A stretch of DNA of 64,000 nucleotides from Paraglomus occultum (GCA_910592205.1 CAJVPJ010000031.1:1-64000); one strand, 5' to 3'. Shown: positions 12,320 through 24,771, counted from the first letter of the stretch. A program made the numbers and translations. The notes: generated by a model not told the origin, from the letters alone.

Positions 12320-13894
12320 ATGCAAGCTTTACGCAATCGTCTACTAATATCGATAATAAAAGAAAAGGCTGAGACTGCTTCCGTAAGCGAACCTCCTAAA
12401 ATTGCGATATCTTTTTACGAAGAGCTTAAATTCCGCCACGATCAAGCAGAGCAAGTTTTCAGAAACACCGTCGAATGTCTTTTAAAACACTATGACAAGA
12501 AAGTGAGAAAATACGCGAATTATATGAAGAGTGATGATTATCAGTTTCTTGGCTTATAAACTTGCGATCAATACTGGAGAAGACTTGCAATTGAACATTA
12601 TGAAGAGGTATGCAATAAAGACTCGGTACTATTAGTTTTGTTTAGTATGCTTCTTACTCTCTTCTTTACTGTAGAAAGGACGTCTTTATCAGCTTCAACA
12701 CAGGACCAATGCAGAAAGAGAGTTATGGAATTTGATACTAAAATTGGACAAAAGTGGATAGCCGATCTTGATCACCAAAGCAAGAGAAGGCGTCGTGACG
12801 CAAATCCTCTAAGAAAATATCCAGACTACGAGGTCAAAAGGTCAGCGCTAACATAAATCAATATAATTATCTATCTTCATTAACCACCAATTTTGCGTTT
12901 AGCCGAATAGGGGATGACACAGAAGATGAGAGCCCAAGCGAGAGTGAAGGCGAAAGCGAAGACGAAAGTGAATCTGACAAGAGGTTTTACTCATTATCTA
13001 TAAAGTAATAAGTTTTGGCGGTGAGGGTACTTATGTCTTCTATCTAATTTTCTTTATAAGAAATGGCATAAAAGCGGTTGGTGAAGGAGAAGCTGAAAGC
13101 GATTTAATATAACTGATGATGAATTTGACGAAAGTTTAACCTCTGGTTCTAATTTATGCTTTCTCGAATTTCCGCTGAATTCTTTTTTGTTACTGTACAG
13201 ACGAAATATCAATATTTCCGATCGCTTTGCGGGAGATCAAGACGTTGAACTGAAGAAATGGATATTTGAAAATCAAGTTCCTGACATAACCGATAAGGAA
13301 AAGGATGCAATAGACAGTTATGTCTTCGATGTATTTCAGGTACTTGTAACATGGTATCCCGCAATGGTATAACTACGATTTTGTTTTTCTCACAACCATT
13401 TTACTAGCGTGATGTAGAAAGCACAATAAAGTCTATTGAGGAGAAGGAAGTCGACCTCAATCCAAAGGACGCTGCGTTCGTAAAAAGAATTTTGGATACA
13501 TAGTAATAGTAAGACAATCAGCTGGTCTCAATTAGTCCTTATCGAGTTTACTTGATATTATCCTAAATCTCAGGGCTTATAAGTGGAAATCTGAATTCAA
13601 CGAAACCATGAGCGAACAGCAGTGTGGATTGCGCCAGATTTCGAAATTTTGAAAAACAAAGATCCCGGATTGTTTGATAGCTCATGGTGCGAAATGGTCC
13701 ATCCATCATCGAAATGGCGAAGACGTAGTGTGCACAAGTCCAATACGAAGGCTGGCAGGAAATGTGACGGCGTACTTTTCACAAAAAGTTGTGCAATAGA
13801 AAGATTAGTGTTCGAAAACGTTTGCTCCCCGAAAAAAGAGAAATGGCCAAAGTATTACAAGTGCGTTAAGAGATTTTATTTAATAAATATCTAA
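12320..13894 (+). pseudogene. decayed multi-exon gene of unrecognised family
   Basis: Coding-like blocks lie in order but do not join into one frame. 12320-12556 is an open start (MQALRNRLLI...) that meets TAA at 12557-12559. The same frame then continues with CDQYWRRLAIEHYEE up to a GT at about 12609. Later blocks include RLYQLQHRTNAERELWN and, one frame away, DLDHQSKRRRRDANPLRKYP. An acidic Ser/Glu exon lies at about 12904-12983. The block at 13187-13340 carries PDITDKEKDAIDSYVFDVF, and another ends in KRILDT and a stop near 13501-13503. The block 13622-13894 has WIAPDFEILKNKDPG and a Trp/Arg/Lys-rich stretch. The stop inside a continuous frame and the frame change argue for decay, although wrong intron placement could explain part. 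The family looks like a repeated fungal one of unknown role; I cannot name it. Confidence 0.45.
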
Positions 13895-13924
13895 ATTACT
13901 TTCTAATAAACCATGTATATCAAA

Positions 13925-13927
13925 TAA

Positions 13928-13998
<71 letters not shown>

Positions 13999-13999
13999 A
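13925..13999. repeat. (AAAT)n microsatellite
   Basis: About 18 nearly perfect copies of the tetranucleotide AAAT/TAAA in a row, immediately after the decayed gene block. Confidence 0.95.
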
Positions 14000-14000
14000 A

Positions 14001-14994
14001 TATTCGCCTTAGATGGACTTCACGAAGTGGGGGAAAATTGTTACGTTTTAGAAAAGAATGACGAGTTAATTATTGAGTTAAATTTTAGAATAATAACTTA
14101 GCCGACAGTACCATTTTCTAATTTTTCTTACCTGTTGGGAAGAAAAAATAAAATTAAAGAAGCCAAGAAAGTTAATTAATTCTTTCATTGAAGCCACCAC
14201 TGAAGCAGGAGAATTGATTGTTGAATAAGATTTAAACCTCTGTTTTGTTATTCTAGCGAGTTTCATGAATACCTATAGTAATGGAATATTTTTTATTGAA
14301 ACTTCTTAATCGCTATATAAAATCCCGCTAGACAAGGATCTGTGTTCGGATCAGACCGCGAGCCTTTGCGCCGGCCCACGGCGATCCCCTGGCCTAGGAA
14401 TTTTACATAGTTTTTTAGTACACTGGATCGAAGAAATAAATTTAAACTGTGAATTCCCGATTTCTAGACTAATGATTGGTTTTCCATAGCGACAGTGTCA
14501 ACTAAGACCGAATGCTAACTAAAAGCGACGTTGTTTACGCGTGCTTCCTAATCCCTATACGTAACGTAAGCGTATGAATAATACTAACAACGTATATTAT
14601 TCTATAGAATCGAAGGGGCAGATATCTTTTAATAAACAGGCAATGGCGTTTTGACTAGTCAATGTACGTCACTTTTAAATTAAACGAATTTATAAATAAA
14701 TAATGTCGTCGCCAAATATTATTCAATTACTATACGCTTTTAGGTATGTCACTGACTCACTATATGGATAAACTTTTGTACTCGCTACTCAATCTTATCA
14801 CTACAGAAGCTTTTATATCTTTAAGTAATAAGAATTATCCGTTTTCAATAATTATAACAATAAATTCGTCGATCAACGATAGAAAGAAATAATTTACCGG
14901 TAAATTTGTTTATTTATTCCGTGGATAAGAACAATTCCGTTGAATATAAGAATAACAGTATTAACCTACTATATTCAACGTCGAACATTCAACA
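14001..14994. other. AT-rich intergenic stretch with a small GC-rich island
   Basis: No gene seen. A GC-rich island at about 14340-14395 stands out from its surroundings but neither folds like a tRNA nor codes. Confidence 0.5.
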
Positions 14995-15366
14995 TAACAT
15001 GAGAGCTAGATGATGGGACAAAGGTCGCTTATATATCTTTTCAAACACCAATTTTCCTCTTGAAGAAATATATCGTTTTCACTAACCACAATTGCGTGAC
15101 ACCTTAACTGTAACAAAAGCAAGCATACATTTCCTAAGCTTTTCGATGCACTAATAGTCCATAATCTCAGTACTGTTATCCATTTCTTTGACATCAATGT
15201 CTGTTTTAAACTTCTCTGCGACTTCTCTGACAAGTTGGTCATCATACACAATATTTCTTTAAGAATAACCAAAACCTTTTCAACGCGCATTGAATCTGAG
15301 AGATGAAGCTTCTTGATTATTCGTTCAATTCATCAATCGTTGTACCGTCTGTAATGTCAATCTCCA
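14995..15366 (-). pseudogene. degraded coding fragment, unrecognised
   Basis: Reading the minus strand from an ATG at 15364-15366 gives MEIDITDGTTIDELNE and then a stop. A one-base shift continues it as IIKKLHLSDSMRVEKVLVIL. A further shift gives DQLVREVAEKFKTDIDVKEM and a stop. All pieces have a charged, helix-like composition expected of real protein, so this looks like a gene with several indels. No family is recognised. Chance open frames remain possible. Confidence 0.25.
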
Positions 15367-15664
15367 TGAACGAGTACAGTATTAGCAACTATATTGCAAC
15401 AAGATAGCTGGACAATTAACAACAAAGATTCAATTACAAGAGAAATTAATAATATAATTGGTCAATAGAACATCGATCATGTGCGTGCATTTAGGATTAC
15501 AGTTTATACGTGCAGAATATAGGGTGTGCATTTATCACCAAGTTCCAAGCTCGGGGACCGGCAGGGTGAGCGTGCATTTAGAGAAGTTTGTTTGTACTTT
15601 TGTAACACCCCCAATTTATGCATGATCAGCAAAAAACGCGTGTCAGGTCGCGCGCTTTGAATTA

Positions 15665-17341
15665 ATGGATTCTTTAATACTTGACTCATCCAACAGCACG
15701 TCTATCGACGAAACAACTTTACAATCGACGTCCATTCGTGATAATGCCCATTCAGTACCTGAAGATGATCTTGAGTTCGAAACATACATGCTATTACGAG
15801 GTCTCAAATTTTATTTCCAGTCTCTGGTCTCTTAACCTTAGATGTATTCGTATTCATCTAATTATCTTATTTCCCTCTGCATTCACATAGCTACTGCCGA
15901 AGAAATAATCCCATTAGCGTCTCCAAATAAGGTGTCTTATATCGAAAACAGGAAAAACATCCACGCAACGTATTTCCAAGAAAACGAGTGAGTCTTGTTG
16001 ACCAATATATTGTCTATTCATGCTCCATCACATTATCTACTCACTATTGACTTGCAGGAATATTCGAAATCTCAATAAACTCAATCGAGTCAAAGTATTT
16101 ACATCAGAGCAATTACGTTCGTTGAAATGTCAGGCTCGTAAAGAAGAACAAAAGAGAGCCATTGTCGACACGAAAGAGGATAGTGATGATGATCTTATTG
16201 TTGACTACAGCGAACCACCAAAGATATCGACTACGCTGTTAGCACATAAACCCTTTTCAAAAAAGACTGTATATTCCGACAAGGAATTCTGGGAAGAGTT
16301 GCGACAGAGATCTGCGTTAAAAACCATACAAGAGGTACAAGAACGACAGATGAGGAAACTGGCTTCAGCTTCACTTAGGGAGACAATTGAGAAGGAAATG
16401 AGAACGGCATCAGCAAATGATTTAAATCAGACGAACAATGACGGGATTATCTCGGACTCGGACGAGGATTATGTTGAAACAATTTACAGTGGTAGTGAAC
16501 TTGATTCTATGTCCGATGATACAGGGAACGAGGGTGAAAGTGAGGGCGAAAACGAAGACGAAAGCGGAAGCGGAAGCGACAGTGGAGACGATGACGGCGA
16601 TGACGCAGCCGAGCATGATCGCTCGATTACTGAACAAGATTCCGATAACGGCCTCGGATCTTTGATAAATTCACCCAAGATGGATACTGTTCATAAACAA
16701 TCTCAACCTCATTCCGAATACGTGGATATTGAAGCCGTTGTGAGTGAAGACGAATTCTTTGATGCTGGTGGCTCAGACAAGGAATATTCTGGTGATGATG
16801 AGAACATGAATGAGTTTATAGTAAGAACAAAAAGTCGAGGTAATGCATCGAAAGCGAGGGCATACTGGGGGCAAATCGAGCTGGAAGAAGACGTTCAACA
16901 AATCAATAAATTGCATATGGATATCAAATCTGGCGCGTTAAAGAAACGGCGAAGGGATGAAGATAATCTTGGTGACTTATTTAGCAGCGATGATGACAGT
17001 GTATATGGGCGACGCGGTGAGTGTTTGCATGGCCTGTCATATTATGTGTTACGAGTGTTACTGATAATTACTATATTATAGATCGTCGTAGGCACCGTTA
17101 TTCAGACTCTGATAGCGAGGAGAGCTATCATGTCCTATCTGCTTCGGAAGATGATCAAAGTGCGTCACATACAAACAGGGTTACTATGGATCTCGACCTT
17201 GACCTTGATTACGAACATTCGGATGTCGAAGTAGAAGCAAGTAAATCGTTCTCACAATCAGCTAATATTATGACTTGTGACGAAATTCTTGACTTGGTCA
17301 ATGAGTCTTACGTCGAGCATTGCGAAGTTGATGTATTATGA
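15665..17341 (+). CDS. MRC1: Mrc1/Claspin-like replication checkpoint protein
   Basis: Four exons: 15665-15800, 15891-15987, 16058-17016 and 17082-17341, giving 483 residues with consistent phases. The protein is strongly acidic and Ser/Asp-rich. An N-terminal basic coiled region contains KKTVYSDKEFWEELRQRS. The block at about residues 299-390 (VVSEDEFFDAGGSDKEYSGD, then KARAYWGQIELEEDVQQINK, GALKKRRRDEDNLGDLF) matches the pattern of the Mrc1-like domain: acidic SEDE-type start, a helix, then an RKRR-acidic end. Mrc1/Claspin travels with the replisome and carries the S-phase checkpoint signal from the ATR/Mec1-type kinase to the effector kinase. The protein is much shorter than yeast Mrc1 (over 1,000 residues), so either fungal lineages of this type have a short form or extra 5' exons exist. 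The domain call rests on pattern memory, not a search. Confidence 0.6.
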
Positions 17342-19375
17342 AGGACCAAAATTGAGCATTAAATATTATAGAATTATTATTTACACGAACGATACAAGGA
17401 TACTTTGTTACTGGGTAATGTGGTTACGCATATCACGGCCAAATATCATTCTGTTGTGTCAGACGGGACTGGATGGTTGAAATGGTCTAAACATGCGAAT
17501 TTTGAGTGCGCGATTGGCTCGACCTCATAAGAAATAACATCCCGCATAACATATTAATGTTTGCGTGACGCAATTTTTATTACCAAAATGGAACAGACTT
17601 GGAAGCGAGAGTAACTGCATCGTGCGGTAATGCTGGCATTTGTATTTTTAATATTAACCGCCTATTAACGGTACGATTCAAATAATACAACGCTTGTAGA
17701 TTCCGTAAGGCTACATTAAAAGCTCACAGAAAAAGCACGAGCAATACTGCAATATGTCATAAAAAAGTTGTTTTTTTCTAGCGTGTTTGGACGGTTTCAT
17801 GTTTTATGATTACGTGTTTCTGCAGAAGTATATTAAAACCGAACGTTTGCTACTCTAAAGTTTAACTAAAACTTTGCAAATTTCATAATTCTCACAAGCG
17901 TATAATTTGCCGTTTGGTATTATATAACAAATTCCTGCAAAAAACCTGTCACAATTTTAGAATGTAATCAGATTCTACATTTTTTGTTAGTTGAAACTCT
18001 AAAACCGGAAACCCCCTAAATTAGATATTTCTTCGGTAAGCATATAAAGACCTACCTCAACCATCAGATATGTTTTCTGAAATAGAAGAAGTAATTCCTT
18101 TGGTTTTACAATAAAATTACAATTGCGGAAATTTTTTGCCCAGTCAGGAAAAAACATAGAGTTCAAACACGACAAAATACTTCGACCGGTTCGGAGAAAC
18201 ACTTTTGACGAATTATTGAAAATGGTGATTCCTAAGCGAGCACAGCTCTGACAAAAATGACATTAGAAATCGCTCCTTAACAGTTAGCGTTGTTAAAAAA
18301 ACGCGTTTACAAACGAGCTCATTAAAACAGCGTTATTTGTATTTATTTAATAACAAAGAAACGACTCAGAGTCTTACATTGATTGGTATCTTGAGCGTGA
18401 TGGATTTTTTAAGAAGGATGGGCTCTGATTTATGCATGAGCCGCAGTGACATTTTTAGAGCAAAGACTATTTTGGTTGCCAAGTTAAAAAATTTTAAAGC
18501 ATTGGTGGTTAGTGAGAAAGTTGATTGGGTAATTGGATAAACTAGTTGTCGAAGAACTGGGGGGGGGGGGGGGTTTCTGTATCAATTTTTGGTAATCTTT
18601 TGAAAGAAGGTAATTACTAATTATGTAATGCCGCGATGGAGCGAAACGAATTAGCATACCATGTAACCATATTTGTGGTAATGGAATATATATTAATATG
18701 TATTTACTATTACCACACTATTTATAATCTTCACTGGGTATTTTTCAACACTATCGATTTGATAAACTGTTAGAGGTATTGAAGTAGCCAACTGTCAATT
18801 AATTATCGCCGTCAGTGAAGGATCGACTTTTTAAAATTCATTTTGTCATCAATGCTTTAATGCGACACATTCTTGGTAAAAATTGCACCAGTTATTGAAT
18901 CGCAACATTAGAACGCCATTATATCATCACGTATCAAGGTAAAAATAACCGTATTAACGAGACCTCAAATATAATCAATAAATGCTTTCCTCACGTTTAG
19001 CCTGAATGTGATGAGATATCAGACAACCCATGGATTGGTCATCTGTCCGACAAGCCGCTACTGGTTACATTACGGTAGACTAGATAATAATAAATTTTAA
19101 TCCATCAGGCCGATCTCGGGTGATCCCGGAGATCTCGTCTTTTCATCGGACTGACTAGTTCAATTGTCTCCCTGGCAAGAACTCTGAACAACCCCATAAA
19201 GCCACAATTTGTGGTTGCCCCATTACATAGTCAGATGTTCGGCTGTACGATGTTCTGCACGAGATTGTGATTTGATCGTGATCTCGTGCCTGTGAATTTT
19301 TCTTTATTAATGATACCGAAATGTTGCACAACCGAATAAACTGTCGATTTTGACCAAGAAATTAAAAATGGAGTA
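17342..19375. other. 2 kb intergenic stretch
   Basis: No supported gene. It contains a run of about 14 G at 18559-18573. Two short frames (minus 17999-18202, plus 18337-18540) lack motifs. Confidence 0.5.
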
Positions 19376-20012
19376 TCAGAAATCGTGTTGTACTACATTT
19401 TGGGTAACAGTAATATACGCCAAAAGTCCCGCGCGAATGACCAGAGCAAACATAAAGTTTGAGTTCTTGTTAGCAGCAACCATAAATACGTGTGCACGAA
19501 TTAGGATGTCTTTTAAATAATGCATGCCAACTTCTTGAGAAATATAACTGGGAAAAAAGTTTTTGGGATGATTATTGCCAAGGCGTCTTACAACTTGTTT
19601 ATTTGTACTACAGAGTCCATGCCTCTTACTAACGCTAATGGTCAATCAACTCCAGCTTTGGTGACATCAATAATCCCATCTTTGGGATTTTGACGGTTAT
19701 TTAATGGTAAACACTGCGTTTTCTATTGCCACATACAGTTTTTCAGTCATGTGGACATTTATTTGTTTGTCAAAGTGCCTTATCAATAACGCACTGTTGG
19801 GGCAGATGGGAGTGAGATCAAAGTGGTCTGAAGTGAGATTAAAAGTGTCGTTGATGGCTACATAGGTAGGTAAAATATATTCATGTACCATTTCTTTTCA
19901 TACCACGGTAGAAAAATGGGAGCCTTGTTCTGTTTGCCCATGTCCGAGTCTATCTGCAGCGTCATTCCATTGTCCAAGGATCGCAAGCATCGTAAAGCCG
20001 TATTTTCATCCA
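19376..20012 (-). pseudogene. degraded coding fragments, unrecognised
   Basis: Three overlapping minus-strand blocks have plausible protein composition in different frames. A start at about 20012 gives MDENTALRCLRSLDNGMTLQ. 19697-19891 follows with YVAINDTFNLTSDHFDLTPI, and 19376-19645 with CSTNKQVVRRLGNNHPKNFF. Shifts between them occur where frames overlap, as in a decayed transposase or repeated gene. No catalytic motif is seen and no family is named. Low confidence. Confidence 0.2.
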
Positions 20013-20298
20013 TGACTATTACTATGAGATGACTTCACGTCATTTTGCTGCACTAGTTGTTGATATTACTGTCAGCGATTTTCTGTGACGCCATAAATTT
20101 CAGGGGGGCGTTACTCTTATACTGCAGCCATACCCCGTACTGTTATACTATGTTAGACTTCATTTATCACAAATAATGTAGCGTCACATACAGTTGAATT
20201 CTTCCTTCTTCCTCATGAGTAACACAATTGACACCTGCATTACAACGGATTTCACAATCATCTAATCTTATAGACCACCGAACACACTCATCGATGGA

Positions 20299-22067
20299 AT
20301 GTATGACATTATAAATATGCAGCGACCACCAGACAGTAAGGCGACCATCACTAAAGAACGCAGTCCTGTAGTTGAATACGAGGAACCATTAGGAAAGCTA
20401 GCTACTGACATTGTTATTTTACAACAACTATTGATCAGTATATACACGCTGATCTTTTTTTTGGCGATAGACAGAAAGTACTTGCTTGCACCCCTTTCTA
20501 CTTACAATCAGTCATTATTCAGAATGTATGACAATCCGGATGTCCTCATACATGTAGGAGAGGGTGATAACGCCAAAGATTTCTATGCCCACAAAAACAT
20601 TCTAACCAAAAGATCATTATACTTCAATGCTGCATTATCAAACACCTGGGCCAGAGTAGAAGGAGATAAGATGGTACTAAGGAAACCTAATGTGTCTCCC
20701 AGAGTCTTTGAGATGTTATTAAGGTCAGTAGATGAGCTATGAGAAGAAACAAGAAGCTTAGATTCATTAAGAAGTACACGGTTCAACACTCGTCTTTTCG
20801 ATCCCTCCCAATTGTAAGCTAATCGCACATTCTTAACCAAATCATTAGCTATTTCTATACAGTAACGATCTCCTTTGACGTATATAATATATCAGATATA
20901 CTCGCCCTTCTTATTATAGCTGACGAGCTTTTGATCCCCGATCTTCTTCATTTTCTTCAGTCCTATCTAATTACCAACTCATCCTCTTGGATAGACTCAA
21001 ATATTGGTATAGTACTCCACACAGTTCTCAAACACGAGAACGTACAACTGCTACACGAGTACTGTATCAAAAAGGTGGCGTGGCATCCGCATTTAATATT
21101 TGACAAAGATGAATATTTGGACTATGAAGAATATGTGATGTTGAGCATATTAGAGTCGAGCGAGTTGCAGATGGAAGAGAAAGATATATGGCATCACGTG
21201 ATTAGATGGGGAATAGCCAACACGACGGGACTGGTCCCGGATCAATCAAAGTGGACAACAGAGGACTACCATTTACTTGGTAATACCATCAATAATTGCA
21301 TAAACAATATCCGATTCTCGGACTTTACAATCGGCACGTTTTACACTCATGTCTGGCCATATAAACACTGCCTTTCATCTTCCATTCGACAACTCATCAT
21401 CGAATATCAGAACAATGTTCTCCCTTTTCCCATCCTACCTAACATCCTCACGGCCCGTTGTTCGATAGTTACAATAGAGTCTAACATAGTTACGAGCGAG
21501 CAAGCGGCACGGATTCCCGATTGGATCGAGCAGACGGAATTGATGGGCCAGGCATCGCCATCGCCAGTAAGAACAAGGAAAAAACACGAGTTTCATCTGC
21601 TATTGCGAGGAAGCAGAGACGGGTTCACCCCGGCCGTATTTCATGAGCTATGTGATGGTCAAGGTCCGACAGTTGTTATTCTTCGAATAAAAGGATCTAA
21701 ACAGGTAATTGGGGGATACAATCCCATAGGATGGCGAGGGCTGTTAAAAAATCGCTGGGTATATACAAAGGATAGTTTTCTATTCTCGTTGGGAAATCGC
21801 AATAAAGCGTCCGATGCCAAACTGAGCAGAGTTTTTCCTAGCAATGAGGCAATATATGATGACCCTGAGTTTGGTCCTTGTTTCGGAAAGACTGATTTGG
21901 ATATGCGAATCAAGTTTGACGAAGAGAACTGTTCTGCCGTACGTAGGAGTTATAGTGAGAATATTGTTGATACAGACGAAAAGTTTGCAGTCGATGAGTA
22001 TGAGGTGTTTCGGATAGTGTCTACGACTGTGTGCTATGGCAACATGTGGAAATGTAGTATAATGTGA
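20299..22067 (+). CDS. BTB-BACK-TLDc protein 1
   Basis: Exons 20299-20723 and 20849-22067 (intron GTCAGT...TTAG, phase 2) give about 547 residues. The BTB fold starts near NPDVLIHVGEGDNAKDFYAH and ends after the splice at SYFYTVTISF. A BACK-like helical region follows (LLIIADELLIPDLLHFLQSY...). A C-terminal TLDc domain begins at EFHLLLRGSRDGFTPAVFHE and runs through GGYNPIGW and SLGNRNKASDAKLSRV to VDEYEVFRIV. BTB-TLDc proteins are massively expanded in arbuscular mycorrhizal fungi. BTB domains bind Cul3 ligases; TLDc domains bind V-ATPase or act in oxidative stress in other eukaryotes. The role here is inferred. The start is uncertain: exon 1 contains a hydrophobic stretch (VILQQLLISIYTLIFFLAI) that could be translation of an unspliced 33-nt intron at 20438-20470 (GTATAT...GATAG), so real start and length may differ. 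It is convergent with BTB-TLDc gene 2. Confidence 0.85.
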
Positions 22068-22560
22068 GACGAGAAAAAAATAAATCTGATTATAGAATAA
22101 GAAGAGACAGTTTCGTGACAAGTAATTGGGGGGGGGGGGGTAGTAAGGTGATGATTAATGAGTAGGAGCAACATCATAGTATTGCTTGTAGTGTCTGTTT
22201 GAGAATATCTAGATTGTGCTGACCGTATTTATTTCGGTGATATAAAACGGATAGTATATGTACTATATTACGGTATGTAACAAATTGATTTAATAATATC
22301 CTCGTGTACATGCATAATCCTTTACAAAATGAATATTTAACAAAATACATGGTGATGAAATGGAATTTACTTTTAATCTGCAATACGCAATATTCTCAGA
22401 TGACTTGAAAAACAAACTCTTTGCTTGTTATCATCTATCCTTGCAACCTCTCGAGTCATGTTGCATTTTCGCAGTTTAGTTTTTTACCTGCCACCCTTCC
22501 CCACGTTTAATTCAACGGTTCTTCATTTCTCCCTCTTGTATAACTTATTTCCAATTTTGA
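22068..22560. other. convergent 3' flanks of two BTB-TLDc genes
   Basis: 493 bp between the two stops. It contains a run of 12 G at about 22129-22140 and AT-rich sequence suited to two 3' UTRs. No gene seen. Confidence 0.6.
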
Positions 22561-24771
22561 TTAATCTTCCCAAACGACTTGAAAAACTTCATACTCGTCA
22601 ACGCTAAAGAACCCATCATCGTCTCGAATCGCTTTGTCATAACTACTCCGCACACAATAGCACCGATTATCGTAGCGAAAGTTTTCTTGTAGACTTAGAT
22701 CTGAATAACCAAAGTGTGGACCCATTAAACTATTGCAGACAATCGCGTTATTTGGAACCACTGGATAAGATATGATAGGCAATGAAATAATTGTAGTGTT
22801 TAGAGATGGAGGCGGAGACGGAGATGATGATGTTGGGGTTGGAGGCAGCTGAGGATGAAATAGCGGGGAAGGCGGTAAATTATGCGATGGTGGGATGGAA
22901 TATTCATATATGGGATGAAGTCTGTCGACAGTCGCGTCATCACCGAAAGTTCGTTTCTTTTCACCTCTTGCTCCATAATTCTCAGTTTCACTTCTCTCCC
23001 TCCCTTCCTTATTCCCATCCACTTCCTCTTCCGTCTCGTATGCTTCACCGTTCCAATCATTGAAATTAAAAATAAACGCCTTATCGCTAGAATGAAAACA
23101 CCCGACCCTGTAATCTGCTTTGCGCCAAGATAGTGGATTATACCCTCCTATCACCTCGTTCGTGCCTCTCACCCTTACTACCGTTATTGTTGGTCCTTTA
23201 TTATCACATCGTTGGTGAAATACAGATGGCGTGAATCCGTCCCGCGAACCACGAACCAAAAGACGAAAATGGACCCGGGAGCCTTTTGGAGAAGCTGGCC
23301 GGATCGATGGAAAGACAGTGGAGGTAGGAGAGGGGGATGGGAAGGAACTGGGACCATTACGAAATGAGAGTTTCTTCATGACGGATTTCTTGTATGAAAC
23401 CGTGGTAAGAGGGGGTGGGGGAGGAGGAGGGGGTGTTCCTATACTGTTAATATCACCAATACCATCGGTGACGCCGAGGTTGTGTATTTCATCATCGTTT
23501 GCATCATTCCCCTCCTTGCATTGCCAATCACTTCTCATTCCCTCCCTGACGACTTCCACATGTTTTGGCCTCTGACTCCTTCGTCCACTAAGAATTCTCT
23601 CAGCTACCCAATCCGCCTGCTTCTGCGACATTGTCGTCGAATCGATCTTAAGTTTGATGATTTCTCGAGATACATGTTGTGGAAGTATGAATAAAAATGG
23701 ATGCACTTTCTTAAATTCTGCGGGAGGAATCGCTTGAAAGTTTACAAATTCAACAAACTTGTCAAGAGTTCGTTTGAGACACTTGAAATGATATGGGGAC
23801 CACTGAGATGTATCATAAATTGATTTTGATATTACAAGATATTGTATTTCTGGCGTATTCGCAATAGAGAATTTGAGAACAGAATCCCATAACTCTGTCT
23901 GTCTGGTATTCGCTATACCCCGCTGTAATATGTCGAGTAGTACGTTTTCCTCTAACGTTGTGAATTTTTCTGATTTGAACAATAGTTCTGGTCTAGTTCG
24001 CAAGAGCTCGTCCGCATACTGAGACAGAATCTCAAATTCGGGATGTAAATGTACACAAGAAAGAACAGATACAAAGTTTGATTTTGACCATTGTTGATAG
24101 TTAGTTGTTAGCAGAGTTTGGAAGGGATCTATTAATTCGTCTATCGACAAGCATTTAGCTGCAACGAGGAGAGGAAGGACAATGTTTTGGGAAAGCGGTT
24201 TTATAATAGTGCCTGTATATAAATATCTGAGTAAAAAGTAAGGGGGAGACTATGAGAACTCTTTTTCGACAAATTATTTAAATTGTCACCTTTCTAATAG
24301 TTTTCGACAATATTGTCAGAGATCTCCATACTTTCACTTGTCCATCGCATTATTGATCCCTATTGTTGTTCCTCTGAATTAATCTCTCTTTTTTCACCTA
24401 CTCAGTTCTCATACCTTTTCTTTCTACGGAGATACTCACCCAACCAAAAGCTCAACAATTTCTTTCTCCATTCCAATCTCAACAACCGTGCACAAGTCCT
24501 CGGAAAGTAAGTATTCCTCTGTGAGAGCTTCTTTGAAGAAACTCGATCGTGTTTTTAGTATCAACGAATGACCCCATATTCGTACTTGTTCTTTACCACA
24601 TTTTATCATTACGTCTGCGTCTTCTGGGTTGTTGACTAGAGTCGATAAATCAGCCGAGAGCATTGTATGAAGTTTCATCGATAAGGATTGGGAGAAGAGT
24701 GAGCTAGGCAATGAATACGGAAATGACGTTTCGTCCGGTGACAAAGTAACAACAGGTATTGAAGTATTCAT
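22561..24771 (-). CDS. BTB-BACK-TLDc protein 2 with insertion inside TLDc
   Basis: Exons 24440-24771 and 22561-24226 (GTGAGT...CTCAG, phase 2) encode 665 residues. BTB residues include EDADVMIKCGKEQVRIWGHS; the splice falls at LLVGYLYTGTI, the same place as in the other two copies. A BACK-like region follows. A linker holds eight prolines at about residues 376-383. TLDc starts near residue 429 (HFRLLVRGSRDGFTPSVFHQ). It is interrupted after the FIFNF strand by about 100 residues (roughly 502-602) of charged and then Pro/Ser-rich low-complexity sequence, before resuming at NAIVCNSLMGPHFGYSDL and ending VDEYEVFQVVWED. The insertion sits where TLDc domains have a loop, so folding could survive. 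There are no stops, and the flanking TLDc motifs are intact, so the gene seems real. Function beyond family is unknown. Confidence 0.87.

Noticed and set aside
13925-13999. CRISPR-like repeat array
   Set aside because: Simple tetranucleotide repeats without spacers; the same applies to other repeats in the window. No CRISPR array is present.
14337-14395. GC-rich island as a tRNA or SINE head
   Set aside because: No cloverleaf fits and no A/B box pair is convincing.
16422-16678. minus- and plus-strand frames in the Mrc1-like gene
   Set aside because: They are alternative readings of the acidic Asp/Glu/Ser coding sequence.
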